Positions 26,310 through 38,169 are shown, counted from the first letter of the stretch. The stretch is DNA of 64,000 bases from Hoplostethus atlanticus (GCA_034670405.1 JAXDDX010000058.1:2210001-2274000); one strand, 5' to 3'. A program made the numbers and translations. The notes: generated from the letters alone by a model not told the origin.

Positions 26310-28758
26310 TTCCTCAAATGCATGCAGAACAATCGCAAACATCCATGAGGAATTCTCCCCATCATTTCCAATATATAAAAGATATATATATAAAACACAT
26401 ATAAATAAATAAAGTGAGCTACAAGCAGCAAATAAATACAACAAATCTCAGTGGTTTGCAGTGGTTCAGCCAGCAACAGCACCCCAATTTGCCCCCCAAC
26501 ACTGTTACTCTGACATGGATTATGAAACACCATGGTATCTATAGGCTTTCAGTTCATCTTAATAGTAGTGCCCCGTGCTGGCCTTCCACAATCCAGTCTG
26601 ACATGGAAAACAACAACGCCCAAACGGTGTTGTGTGATCTCTGACCATGTAGTGTATCTCCTCTTCTTACCTTGAGAGAACATGGTTACTGAGAGTGGGG
26701 GGGGGGGGTTCTCTTCAAGTGCTGCTTTGATGCTTGGCTGCTCATGTTCACAAGGTGCATTGCTGTGAAAAAATGAGACAAAGAGCTTGAAGAATAAGGA
26801 GGGGGGGGGGGTCAAGCATGCAACAGGGCTAGCCCCCTGTAATACAGAGTACTGGGGTTAGTGATCTTCCTCATCTAGACAGTCAGACAGACACCTACGA
26901 CTTCAAAGAGAAGCTATCTCTATGCAGGTCATTTAATCTCACTTAAGTGTCATTTCTAATCAGCTACAATTGTAAAATCCACCGATACATTTTTTTTTTT
27001 TAAATGACAGAACATCGGCGCTGTAAAATACAGCCTTGCCAATCCGATTAATTTCACAGGCTATGAACTGAACCTGAAGATTCAAGTGAAACTCCCTGAA
27101 CCATGAGATCCCGCTATTCCCCGTGGCAAATCCCCGTAACCTTGTCACGATATGATATGCTGTAGGTGTAGCTGCTCTTTCCACTGTAGCGTCTCCTGTG
27201 AAAGACCTGCCAGTGCGCCAATCACTACCGCGGGCCCTTTTCCTTGCACGAGTGTCAGAGGCTGGGGGTGAGGTTGTGATGGTGGGGCTGCAGGAGGCTA
27301 AGGAGGCTGAGGCATGTCCTGTGGGCCCCCAACCACATCATGAGCAAGAGAGGAGTATTCTGACTGCTGGAGCATGAAGTTGGAGCAGACAAAATCCTGC
27401 CAGTGTACTGCACGTACTCAGGTTCGTAAAGCCTCGGGCAACACAGGCATCTCAGCTCTTACATGCTGCGCCCAGCTAAACGATACAACAGACACATACC
27501 TGTGCTTCAGGCTGCAAAACAGGCAGTATTATTTTGCTGTATTTTACATTAGTAAACAAAGCCTGAATATATGTGCAGCCCACAGTCTATATTTGATAAC
27601 CACCTTGAATTGCTTTTGTCCACACATGAGCTATATTCGCCCCATAATTTTCCATCCTCTCTTGGGTTAAAGTCCCCAAAGCATCCAGGCACAACAATAG
27701 GCAAACCAAGAGTTTCATTACGCTTCAGCCATCCATCAATCTCTTTGTAATTCACAGCAGTGAAAACAGGCACATCCACCTTTACACTGGCTAGGACAAT
27801 AACAGAAGACAAGCTACTGTAAGCCAGCTCACTCAGCGTTGAGACAAACAGAAAGACTCAAATCCATTTTTGAGTGGATAAATTACATGTGATTGTGCTT
27901 TGTAACAAAGGCAGCAGAGCATATTGTGCAAATGCTTTGATTTTTAATGGTTTAATTAAAGAACCTCGCGCAAACTGGAACCGAATTTCAGTATGGAGAT
28001 GAGTGAGAGGCTCTGCCAGGAAACGGCATCACTACTCAAGACCCTGTGTTAATTGCTGCAGCAGCCGACAGATGTGCCTCACGTTTGTGCCCATTTCCTG
28101 CTTTATTAAAACGAGATGGACCCCGAAGAACACCAAATGTTGTCTCCCTACACTAAATGATTTACAACCACTAAGCACCATCATGTCATTCTCATTTCCT
28201 AAATATTCTTTCATCTATCAGACCCTGCCTGTGGCTCTGGGCGGCTGAGCTCATGTTTAATCATTAACTACAGCTATCGCCAACAACTTACTTATTCTGA
28301 AATTACAAAATTAATCGGTAAAATGTCCATCAGGCAAACTTAAGGAACTCCAAATCCATTTAGTTTGGCCTCAATACCCACCTCCAGTCAGACTATTTTC
28401 ACACCACCTGACCCCCTCTATGAGTTTCACTTCTCCAGGCAGACTGAACTCCAAACCAATTTAGTTCATTCAGACTGTCAGTGCAGTCCGTTTGTCATGT
28501 GGGCAGGCAGGGCACAGCTAAATGTGTTTTGGTGCTGCCCCGGCCCGGCTGCCGCATCCCTTAGCTAACGGCAGCACGAGGATTAATCACTGAACTCATC
28601 AGGACGATCTGCACAAGTTCCCACAGCTCATAAACCCTGGAAGAGACCACAGTGGCCGATTCACCCCATGAAGCCCAGCTTAGTTACCTCTCAAAAGACA
28701 ACACACCTCTGTTTGCAACCCTACGTAATGTGCATCTGGTATATCCTCTCTCTCCCTC

Positions 28759-28760
<2 letters not shown>

Positions 28761-28789
<29 letters not shown>

Positions 28790-28798
28790 GTCTGTCTC
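28761..28798. repeat. (CTAT)n microsatellite
   Basis: About seven CTAT units followed by CTGT units. Confidence 0.9.
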
Positions 28799-29589
28799 TA
28801 TGTATTATCTTGCTCCTCTATTCCTTGTTTTTATCTCTCCTGTTTTCTTTTCCGAACAATGCCATCCGTTCATGATAACAATCATGTCAGATTGAAATGG
28901 CTGTCACTTTCTCTCTCCATCATCTCCATTCATCATTCACCTAAGCTGAACTCTCTTACCCACAAATCTCTACCAAACACACCAGACTGGCAAAACATCA
29001 CCGCCATGCTATTCAGTAGCCTATATTTTGAATTGATGTGATTTTGGCCTCCATGGGAATGGTGATTCTTCTTGAGGCACCTTAGATGAAAGATCTGTAA
29101 ACATACAATGAACAAGTAAATCATACTTTACTGAGAACAATAACAACAGCTACGGTGAAAGAGCTTGTTTGATGATAAAGGTGACAAAGGTGCAGATGTC
29201 CTCTAACAAGCTCAGCAACCCGAGCCTCAAAACGATTCATTTGACCACGAGATCTAAGCACAGAGCTGTAAACAATGGGAGACGCTTCACCACAAGCAAC
29301 ACAACCAATCATGTGATATTTTAGACCAATTGCAGATGTACAGGTGTCCTTTTGTCGGTACAAACATGTTGGAAAAGTATGCCATGGCCTTTATATTGGC
29401 CTGTAATTGACACAAATAGCAAATTTTCACAACAGAGACGAGTAAGCTAGCTGAATAGTGCAGAGATCCAACAGAAACGTCTAGTGAAGATGCAAAACAC
29501 TGTGACGATGATACTACTCAGTCATTTCTTGTTTTGGCTTGAGAACAAAATGTCTTGTGATGCCTGCCGCTCACTCATAGCATCGTCTT

Positions 29590-29735
29590 TTTTCTGTTGG
29601 AATTTTGCCTTTATTTGACAGTCGACAGTAGAGAGAGACAGAAAAGCTCCGGTGAGAGAAGAGGGATGATTTGAACGCAGGGCATCGCGGTTACATGGTG
29701 TTTGTTCCTCAACAGCGCACGGGCCAGAAAGTGAG
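29590..29735 (-). repeat. Fish tRNA-derived SINE, minus orientation
   Basis: On the minus strand a degenerate B-box-like GCGTTCAAATCATCC (complement of about 29664-29678) is followed by CTGTCTCTCTCTACTGTCGA and then CAAATAAAGGCAAAA. That tail is characteristic of a common teleost SINE. The head is diverged and the A box is not clear. Confidence 0.55.
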
Positions 29736-29978
29736 TTTTGAAAGCCAGAAAATCCTTGCACCTGGTGAAGTAATTGTTGAGCAATTGGTATTGATCAACA
29801 ACCCTATCAAACCCCTGCATGTGGTCATTTTGTGGTATGGGATAATAAAAATCGTACTTATTGCACCTTTAAATCACAGTTTACAATCAACCGCAAACTG
29901 AGCTGACTGCCCGGCATACAATATAAACCAACATCATAATGTAAAGGCAAGCCTCACAAACTCACGGTGACGGTGGTG

Positions 29979-30021
29979 GTGTGTGTGTGTGTGTGTTTAG
30001 GGAGGGGGGTGGGGGGGGGGG
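29979..30021 (+). repeat. (GT)n followed by a long G-rich run
   Basis: GT repeats (29979-29997) are followed by GGAGGGGGGT and eleven G residues, a candidate G-quadruplex on the plus strand. A separate (CA)n tract lies at 30200-30219. Confidence 0.85.
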
Positions 30022-30769
30022 TAGTAGTATTGTTCCAGTCACTCTCTCGAGCCCCAGGGCAATTTTCACAGAGGCTGGGTTTCATCAGGTTTTGTAATTC
30101 AGACCTATTGATTATGTGCGGCGAGGGGGGCACCGTGACCAAACCTCAGCAGGAGGTCTCCATCTGCAATGAGCCATGTGCCAAATAAAGCACACGCAAA
30201 CACACACACACACACACACGCCTTTCCTCTACTATGTTATTGCTTCCCAGGTTCTGAAGGAGAGACCAGGACAATAAGACTATATTCACTCATGAGAGAA
30301 ACAAAGCTCATGTTGGTGTTGATTGGTTCAAATAATTGTAATTGGGAATCAATGGGAAATCAAATGCACACAGATCTAACCTACCACATGTGCAACATCT
30401 AAGGCTGCCTTTCCACCATTATCCTGCCTGTTTCACTCTAAGGTTGTAATTGTAACTCATCAATTCACCTTTTGTGTGGCCCAGCGCTTCAAGTTCTCTC
30501 TTCCTAATCAATTCCCATCTGGATGACCTTTCACTCTCTTGTAGACACTGGTATGGCCTGTGCAAGTACAAAAGCAGAGGAGAGAGCTACACGTGGCTCA
30601 TTAGATAGACTATTGGGCAGACAAAAAGGGCTGAATTAAGCTAAATGTTTCAGCTCACGATAATTAATTTAGTACCAAGGGGAATATAGAGGATGAGGAA
30701 ACGGTGTTCTTGCTATCCTAATAGTTTGAGTGCTACCGCCTTGCATTCAATAATTTGAAGGAGCATGAT

Positions 30770-30782
30770 TGCCACCTAGTGG
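30770..30782 (-). promoter_or_regulatory. CTCF-like motif upstream of nr2c2ap
   Basis: The complement reads CCACTAGGTGGCA, an exact fit to the commonly used CTCF core CCASYAGRKGGCA. It lies about 100 bp upstream of the nr2c2ap ATG, at the border between the gene-poor spacer and the gene block. Occupancy is untested. Confidence 0.45.
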
Positions 30783-30880
30783 AGAAAAGAGAAACAACAT
30801 CTGTTGCCATCACTGTCGTAAAGTGCATCGCGTGTCTTTCAGTGCGATACGGCAAATTGCCCTCAACTCGAAAATCCGAC

Positions 30881-32324
30881 ATGGCTTCCTCATTGATTTG
30901 CAGCGAAACACAGAGCAGGTAAAGAGTAAAACTGAATGAAATATACCAATCCTGGCACTAGTTAACATTGTTTACTTTCGTATGTGAATGGCCACCTATC
31001 ACCGCTACTTTGTGAAACGACTCGTGGACGTACTGCTCAGCATAATTGCTAAATGTTTTTAATGTACAGTAACAACTAGCTATTGCTCTATTTCAGAGTC
31101 AGTTCAGTCCTTAATAGAGATGTGAAGCAGTTTGGGAAGAAGTACATGTTTGACTGCAATGAAGAAACATGCTGGAACTCAGACCAGGTAAAACTAAAAG
31201 ACTCCCCCATCATCAAGCTGATATTGAAGTATGCTGAGTTACCATTTTTTTCAATTCTGACAAACATCAGCAGCCTGTATTTCACTGTAACGTTACATAT
31301 CATAGTGAGATGTCAGTATCATGGCTTTGGCAGGGTGATTATCAGTGGGTTAGTCTGGAGTTCCCACAGCCTGTCAAGGTGTCGAAGGTAAAGGTCCAGT
31401 TCCAAGGAGGCTTCTCAGGGAAAACATGCAGACTAGAAGGTACACAGTAAACTATACATCACATGTGATTTTCTGATGTTATTGTCCACTGGCTTTCCAT
31501 TCGTCTGTTTTCAGTGCCTGGGATCGCAGGCAAGACTTAATCATTGTTGCGACAAGATAAACCTGATACATAACTTTCCACTCATGCTTTTCCTCAGGGT
31601 GCCCAAGAGATGGAGACTTGACTATGATAAGTCAATTTTACCCAGAGGACAGCAATTCTCTTCAGATATCCTTCATTCTTACTCAATTTTTTTAAAATCA
31701 ATTATTGAGGCTATTTTGTGACATAAATGGTACCAAACCAAACCAATAAAGGGTGTTTTGGATCTGATACCAATAATAGTGGGGCAAAATATAAAAACGT
31801 AATATTTTAATGCATAGCATTCATATATCAATTAATTCATATTTAACAAGAAATGTGAACACAATTTTTTTTGATAATGCATTAATTATAATTTGCAAGC
31901 ATATTGATGATACTAATGTTAGTATTCATTTGGCACAAAGATATTGGGACGATATCAGCATCCCATCATAAGTGTCTGACTCATTTAGTGTATCAATACG
32001 GTAAATAATTATTTTCATTCTAAAGTTATAGATTTATTTCAGCTCTTCAAGCTATACCTGCTGCTGTATGTGATATGAATGCAGATACTGTATCTTTCCG
32101 CTTGGGACCTAGATGGTATATCATATCAGTATCAAACAATATTTTCCTGGGCATGCCTCTCATTACTGCCAAGCTTATCTTGTTCTTAACTCCACACCCA
32201 CAGCTTTCCCATACAGGAAGCCCCTACAGTGGACAAAGTAAAAATAGTGTTTGAAAATAGTACTGACTTTTTTGGGAGAATTATTGTTTATTCCTTGGAT
32301 GTCCTGGGGGAACGCACTTCATGA
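30881..32324 (+). CDS. nr2c2ap: Nuclear receptor 2C2-associated protein (TRA16)
   Basis: Five coding exons: 30881-30918, 31097-31187, 31334-31439, 31598-31665 and 32202-32324. They give 426 nt (141 aa), close to the roughly 139 aa of the human protein. Identifying segments are VSSVLNR, QFGKK, EETCWNSDQ, FQGGFSGK, FYPED and STDFFGR, in family order. The family product binds the orphan receptor NR2C2 (TR4) and represses its activity in the nucleus; its fold resembles a discoidin-like beta sandwich. Introns 1-3 are GT-AG. Intron 4 is a U12-type AT-AC intron (separate entry). All exon phases join without a stop. A CTCF-like motif lies about 100 bp upstream, and the gene converges with rfxank. Identification is firm. 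Confidence 0.93.
31666..32201 (+). other. nr2c2ap: U12-type AT-AC intron of nr2c2ap
   Basis: Exon 4 ends in CAG and is followed by ATATCCTTCA, the U12 AT-AC donor consensus; no usable GT is near. The acceptor side has the U12 branch element TTCTTAAC (32183-32190) with the branch A 12 nt before the terminal AC at 32200-32201. Joining 31665 to 32202 keeps phase 0 and reads SLQ-SFPI, matching the family. Length is 536 bp. Confidence 0.9.
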
Positions 32325-32816
32325 TGGTTTTTGTTTTTTTACAACCCCACATCATGAGAGAGGAAGGGACCCAGAGCACAGGACATAGGATAGTGGTGGC
32401 ACAAGGGAAACACGACATCTGTCACACCACCTTATATGAACTGATGTGAATTGCTCTAATGTGGCCTTTTTTGGTATGGAGATTTTTTTTTCATCGCTCA
32501 ATAACAAGTGGAAATGCAGGGACTTGGCATGTACTCTGAAGAATCAGAATTTTTATTACAGATTTATTGGCTTAAAACACTTTCATAATCACATTCCCTC
32601 AAGTGTTATTTGTGCCTTTGAGTTGAAATGCCATTCCAAAGGAACACACAATATAAAAATATATTGCTTTTTGTATTCAAACTTGTTTACAGTCCATTTT
32701 TGCTCTCCTTCAGTGAAACACTGCTGCACAACCACTTTGATCTTGGTTCAGTCCTGTTTTGTATAAAACTTCCTCGTATACTAACAGATGTTTTTGCATG
32801 CAGATGTAATTCATAC

Positions 32817-32822
32817 AATAAA
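32817..32822 (+). terminator. nr2c2ap: Polyadenylation signal of nr2c2ap
   Basis: AATAAA about 490 bases after the stop codon, the last plausible signal before the converging rfxank 3' end. Confidence 0.6.
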
Positions 32823-32989
32823 CAACTTCATCACTTTTAAGTGTTAGGAACGAATACAGTTGACTTAGTATAAACCCCTTTCTACTGATCCCTGATAATG
32901 ACTTAGTGTGACACTGGTCTTAATCGTCTCACCAGTGATGGCGCTGACAGGTGGGATGTCCAGCACCAACTGTCAAACTGTCCTTTCCA

Positions 32990-32995
32990 TTTATT
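32990..32995 (-). terminator. rfxank: Polyadenylation signal of rfxank
   Basis: AATAAA on the minus strand starts only 18 bases after the rfxank stop codon, implying a 3' UTR of about 40 bases. Confidence 0.65.
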
Positions 32996-33013
32996 ACAAT
33001 AGTGGAACTAGTG

Positions 33014-34651
33014 TCATGTCGGTGGCTTGTAGAGTTTCAGAATATGGTCCTCCAACACTTTCTGAACTGGAAAAAATGAATTGAAAATATCAATTCTGTG
33101 CATTACAATAAAATGTAACCTAGTAAAAAAGAAAACTTTTTGTCAGGTACAAGAAAGTACATACTCTTTTTGTGTCCAAAGGCAACAGCTAAGGCCATTG
33201 GACTGTACCCAGAGTCGGACTCAATGGTCAGGTCTGCCCCTTTGGCTGAGATACAGTACAGTAATGACCGTTAGTGAAGCAGTCAAGCAGAAGACAGCTG
33301 TCATGAATTTGTAATACAGACAAACTTACCTAAGAGTGCCTCTACACATCTGATATGGTTCCCTCTTACAGCATAGAGGAGAGGAGTTCCACCATTCTGA
33401 GATACAAATGCAATAACGTCCAATCAGAAAAAAACATTGAGAAAAATCTCACAGGTTACATACACACGCATATGGCAATCTTGCCTTGCCGTAACTCACT
33501 TGTCTCATGGACATGGGATGACATGTCAAATTAAGAAAGTCATAACTACCCAGTCATATGTGTTAATGTCTACTCCATGTCCAAGAAGAGACTTGACAAT
33601 GTCAACAAAACCTCCAGAGCTGGCCAGAGTTAGGGCGCTCTCTCGCTCCCTCGCAATAGTGTTGGGGTCTGCACCCTAAGAAATCACAAAATTATCAGTG
33701 AAATAGGGTGTTATGTACTATGTCATCAACTAAATGTACAGGGCCTGGAGCGACAACCTCTTAGTACTCACCTTTTCCAAGAGAAAATCCACCACTGCTT
33801 TCTCTCCAAATGCTGCTGCCCACATGAGGGGCGTGAAGCCTCGTTCATCCTGTTTGTTTAGCAGTGAGCTGTCTACAAAATGAAACAGCCTACAGTCTAT
33901 TAATAAGATCTATACACTTCAATACTGGACAAAACCACACAGAATTTGTATTTTGTTGTTGCTCAGGGGGCGATCATGAGATCCAGGTTCCTCACCTTTA
34001 CTCAGGTGTGTAGCTACCTGTGAAACCTCTCCCTGAGCCGCTAGCTGGTGTATGGACAGGGCTTGGGATAGAGAGCAAGTCAGAATAATTGATATGCTCA
34101 GGACAGTGAAATGCCATGATTGTTACAATGTCAGAACACCAGCAGTTATGAAAAAATAAAATGTGTTAGCTTTTTGCCACAAACAAACATTCTTAATGTT
34201 TTCAGCTAATACTTACAGTCTAAGGTTGCTGGCCGTACTGTAACCTCATTCCCACGCTGCCTGTTGGTGAGAGTGGTGGAGTGTTTGAACAGACTGTCCT
34301 CATCTGCATCCATGGGCTCTTGAGACACTACCACCATCACATGTTGCAACAGGGAACAAGAGGAATGTGGAAGTAGAGGTAAGACATTCAGTGTTCCAAC
34401 TGTTGACAATTTTAAGTCTGCAAACCCTGTCACGTAACTGGAGACATTTATTGTCAATAGAAAATGATTTAAAAATTCTAACAAGTGGCAGTCTCAAAGT
34501 GAAGAAAACTGTGAATGGCAATCTTTTCAAAAATGAAAAGGCTACAGATACCATTTGACCTCTCTTCTCTGGAGTCCGAAAGACAGTCATTAGTTGATTC
34601 AATATTTGGGCCATCTGTAAACTCATCATCATCACTACTTATGGCCTCCAT
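33014..34651 (-). CDS. rfxank: Regulatory factor X-associated ankyrin-containing protein
   Basis: Eight coding exons on the minus strand: 34651-34552, 34327-34217, 34061-33996, 33872-33772, 33675-33550, 33396-33330, 33239-33165 and 33066-33014. They total 699 nt (232 aa, human about 260). The N-terminus is acidic ([10 protein letters not shown]). The signature [15 protein letters not shown] comes next, then [10 protein letters not shown] and four to five ankyrin repeats from about residue 90 to the C-terminus ([52 protein letters not shown]). In vertebrates RFXANK joins RFX5 and RFXAP on X boxes of MHC class II promoters. The exon 1 donor is placed at GTATCT (34551) because the nearer GT at 34559 breaks the frame. 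A non-coding exon lies upstream. The gene diverges from borcs8. Confidence 0.93.
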
Positions 34652-34759
34652 GATCACTGCAATAAAAACAGACACGAGGTAGTATAACAATGCAATACTG
34701 CCTCCCAGACCTAACTAGCCAAATCAACTCAATCAACTAAGTGCAAAAAATGTTGTTAC

Positions 34760-34870
34760 CGCAAATGAATCCTTCGTTTACAACCCAAATATAACTCGCT
34801 GATGCGAACCCAACATCAACTTGTTTAATTTGCACAACTTCCCGGTGGCAAAACTGAAACTAAATTATAT
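34760..34870 (-). other. rfxank: Putative 5' UTR exon of rfxank
   Basis: The first coding exon starts at a splice acceptor (TTATTGCAG, exon from 34656) only five bases before the ATG, so an upstream non-coding exon is required. The best donor is TTTGCG followed by GTAACA, ending the exon at 34760. The right boundary, the transcription start, is an estimate. Confidence 0.5.
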
Positions 34871-35213
34871 AAAATCACATGATGGATCATGATGGCCATC
34901 GAAGTGTACCGAAAATGCCGTACTTACGTTTCAATTAAGTCGCTTTTCAATTAATCGATTCATTTGCTACAATAATTTTAGTCACATTTGAGCCAACTCG
35001 CGGTGTGCTATTACATTAATGATCAATCAATAAGAAGCGTTGAAGGAAGAACTGTTGTTTCCAGATCAATGTTTCATTCCGGACGTTGTCTTGCGGCACA
35101 TGACAACAAAAATACGGAAGAAGCTGGCAACAAATTCGTTTTGTTAACTGATACAACTTTACTCACTTACAGTTGCATTGCGCCATCATTTGCTGTGTAT
35201 AATAGCTTGCATT
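34761..35213. promoter_or_regulatory. Divergent promoter region of rfxank and borcs8
   Basis: About 450 bp separate the proposed rfxank 5' UTR donor from the borcs8 ATG, and the genes point away from each other, as in human. No TATA box stands out. An ETS-like ACGGAAG occurs at about 35113. Confidence 0.5.
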
Positions 35214-37843
35214 ATGGAAGACCAGGAGATGCAACTGAAAGTTAAACGAGGTAGTTAAATTTACCAGCATTGTTAGCTTGCCAGCTAGTAGTAGTTAGCT
35301 GCTAATGCTATGGCTGCCAGTAGTCTGTTGACATCATTGTTTGTCCATGTGCCCTGCGATTAAATCTCTATTTTGCTATCAATACAGTTCGCACATTTCA
35401 GGCTTCTGCATCTGATCTTTTCAGTGACTGACAAATTCACGGAGAGCATGTACGTCCTGGCAAATGAACCATCCGTGGCCCTCTACCGACTGCAAGAACA
35501 CGTCAGAAGGTCGTTGCCAGAACTAGTGCAACACAAGGTAACGTTAGGCTATGATGCGTAGCCTGGATAAAACACTTAACTAATGAACTGAAGTTTGGTT
35601 GCCATTACTAGCTTTTGTTCCAAAATATTTTATGTTTTGGTTTGAGTTGTCATCTAGCTACTGTCAAGTAAGAGGGCCAGTGTATTGAGTGGGAGTTGTG
35701 TTTTTCTCATCGTGTGTATGAGACAAAGGTATATAGGGGTGTGTTTTAATTTGGGTGTATACATTATCAAAGGGTAGAATATGCTGAAGTGTCAGATCCC
35801 ACCAGAATTTAAACTTAAGGTTAATGTGGCTGCCTTGCAGCTGCAGCATATATTTACAACCCATGATTTGCTGTCACATGCTTATTTGATCAGGACAGCC
35901 ATTTGAATGTGAAAACTATCTCCTGTGAATTAAACACAGACAAAGCCACTAGTACTGGAACATTTGTGGTTATAGTCCAGTTCCAGAATGGGTTTTTAAA
36001 GAGAACATCCACCCTAAAACACCTCAACACTGTTAAAAACAGCTATTGACAATTTACTGTGCATTTGTGGGCCCATGTTGTTGTTGTTGTTGTTGCAAAA
36101 TTTTCCCTATTCCTGTGGATAAATGACCAAATGTAGATGATGTGACATCGGGTCAAGATTTTTACAACGCAGCAACAACAGAATTTAATAGGACAAAAAT
36201 GTTCAACTATCTACAACATACAATGGTAAATGTCAGGTTTTGGTGTCAGTTCCTCAGAATCAAAGAGCAAGGGCTTCTTTGTGGACTCAGTTTGGCATCA
36301 ACATTCAAAATCATACAGGGAGAAAACCATTGTAAAAGAGGCAGAGATACCAAGTTCTCCACCGACAGTAGCCTCAATAGACCAGAATACAATGCAGCCA
36401 CAAGACATGTTGTGTTTTGAGGTGCAACTCTCACTCTTTCTCAACTGGCAGTTGATATTTTTGTCATCTTTCATTTTGAAAAAAATCAAAGTAATGGGAA
36501 TACTTCCAGCCACTGAATGTAAATGTATCCATCTTTAATCCAAGTGTGTTTTCGCACGCAGCGTCCTTTAGTTATGACGAAAATAAATCTGGGGATGGAG
36601 GTTGGCTTATTAAACTTTAATGTGAAATGAAGAGGTTATAACAAAAGTAACAGTGTAACAATTTATTTTTCTGATTAGTAACTGTAATATTATTACTGAA
36701 ATTGAAATAGTAATTTGTTACAGTACTTGCTGAGGAAAGAAATAATATTACTGTAGGACATTACCAGCCATCAGTGTTCAGTAAGGACAAATATATTCAT
36801 TAATGTGATTTTGCTTGTTTGTTTTACAAGTTATTGAACATGGAAAAGACAAATATCCACCGAATATCCAATATCAAGCTAACTTGACAGCTAAATTCTC
36901 TGCATGTTCTCTGGCGGTTGTCCGAAGACATTTTAAGAAATGTAGGAAATCACTAACTGAAGTAGAAGTAAACAAGGCAGGTTGAGGGAAAGTGGGTACA
37001 ACAAAAAAGTAAATTACAACACTTCATCACACTTTAAGTGAACTTTATTTTCGGTCATCTTCCACACAGACAGACATGCAGAGCTGGGAGGAGCAGAGTC
37101 AAGGAGCCATCTACACTGTAGAATATGCATGCAGGTAAGAAGACTGATAGATGTGTGCATTTCAAGAATTCCATTGGACAACTGGCTCGACTGTTGACCC
37201 TTACATCTATCTATCTGTTTCCAGTGCCGTGAAGAGCATGACTAACAGCAGCCTGTATTTCAAAAGCATTGACGGCTTCCTCCGTCAAGCCATCACCATG
37301 AAGGGAACAGATCAGCAACTCTCAAGGACGCAGGTAGGAGGCAGCAGAGAACTTGCTCACTGATACACGGTGGTCTCCAAAGTGTCAAACATCTATCCTT
37401 GAGTCCTTGTACTTTCTCCTTCCCCTAAAAGTCATTGAGTTATTTGAGAGTGAAGTGAGAGGAATCCCTGAATGAATGTCTGCATGCATTCCTTGCTCTC
37501 CATCAAACCATTATTTGTCACCTTTGTTTCTTGATTCTTTCAATTAGCCTGTTGTTTGCAATCATTTGTAGTAATTCATATTTTAGAGCATCCCATTAGC
37601 TAATCTAGCTTGTTTATTTTTTTATTTATTTAGTATATTTCAGTTATCCCGACATTGACTGCAATTTTTCATCATCGATCAGGCCTATTCTTTACTCTTT
37701 ACTTCATGGGAGCTTTGTGTTTTATGTTGTATTTTTATTTACTTTTATTTTTCCCATTGACACATGCATGCAGTTTACATGAAGTGATCCCCTCTCCCAG
37801 TCCCCCTGTCCCTGCTCCACATCCCCCATCCACTTCCTCATGA
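35214..37843 (+). CDS. borcs8: BORC complex subunit 8 (MEF2BNB)
   Basis: Coding exons 35214-35250, 35425-35537, 37070-37134 and 37225-37333 join in phase to 108 codons. Diagnostic segments are VTDKFTES, VLANEPSVALYRLQEHVRR, WEEQSQGAIYTVEYAC and FKSIDGFLRQAI, all strongly family-like. BORC sits on lysosomes and couples them through Arl8 to kinesin. The last exon is uncertain. The best acceptor, at 37774, read in the phase left by exon 4 gives Phe-Thr-stop (110 aa total). The other frame of the same exon ends at 37843 in a Pro/Ser-rich tail (SPSPPVPAPHPPSTSS) that looks like the human C-terminus. The end given here is that second option. Divergent neighbour: rfxank. Converging neighbour: tmem221. 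Confidence 0.88.
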
Positions 37844-38163
37844 CCCCTGGATGGAGGTGTCCAAGGTTAGTAGTTCCTCCAGCCATGACACAGTCACATT
37901 CAGGCCTATATTTAGACATGAGCTCTCTTGTGTGGTCACTTGAAAATTAATGAATGGTGCATTCAAGTAACCTTTTAATGAAATAAGATTGTGTGAGCTT
38001 TTATTAAATGTGGAATTCAGCTGTCCAAAAACATCTTACTCTCAAGTTGAATTTATTCAAAGTTGATATGAAATCATTTTGAGAGAATACATAACAGATC
38101 TGCACGCTGTGTGCAAATATTTGGCAATATATTTCAGAAGCCACCCTTTACCAAATACAGTGA

Positions 38164-38169
38164 AATAAA
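38164..38169 (+). terminator. borcs8: Likely polyadenylation signal of borcs8
   Basis: AATAAA about 320 bases after the candidate last exon and about 190 bases from the opposing tmem221 signal. Confidence 0.4.

Larger units (their letters stand above)
16911..29560. other. Gene-poor repeat-rich spacer
   Basis: No conserved gene was recognised. The stretch holds simple repeats at 17661-17695 (CAGA/CA), 18547-18579 and 18758-18790 (CT), 19013-19042, 22551-22587 and 23230-23267 (CA), 25074-25140, 25270-25295 and 25436-25500 (CA), 26263-26308 (AT then GT) and 28761-28798 (CTAT), plus the entries listed separately. An open frame at 27549-27812 on the minus strand has exon-like features but no family match. 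Confidence 0.5.

Noticed and set aside
34558..34560. GT at 34559-34558 as the rfxank exon donor
   Set aside because: It leaves the wrong phase for the next exon; the donor at 34551-34550 keeps the frame into [10 protein letters not shown].
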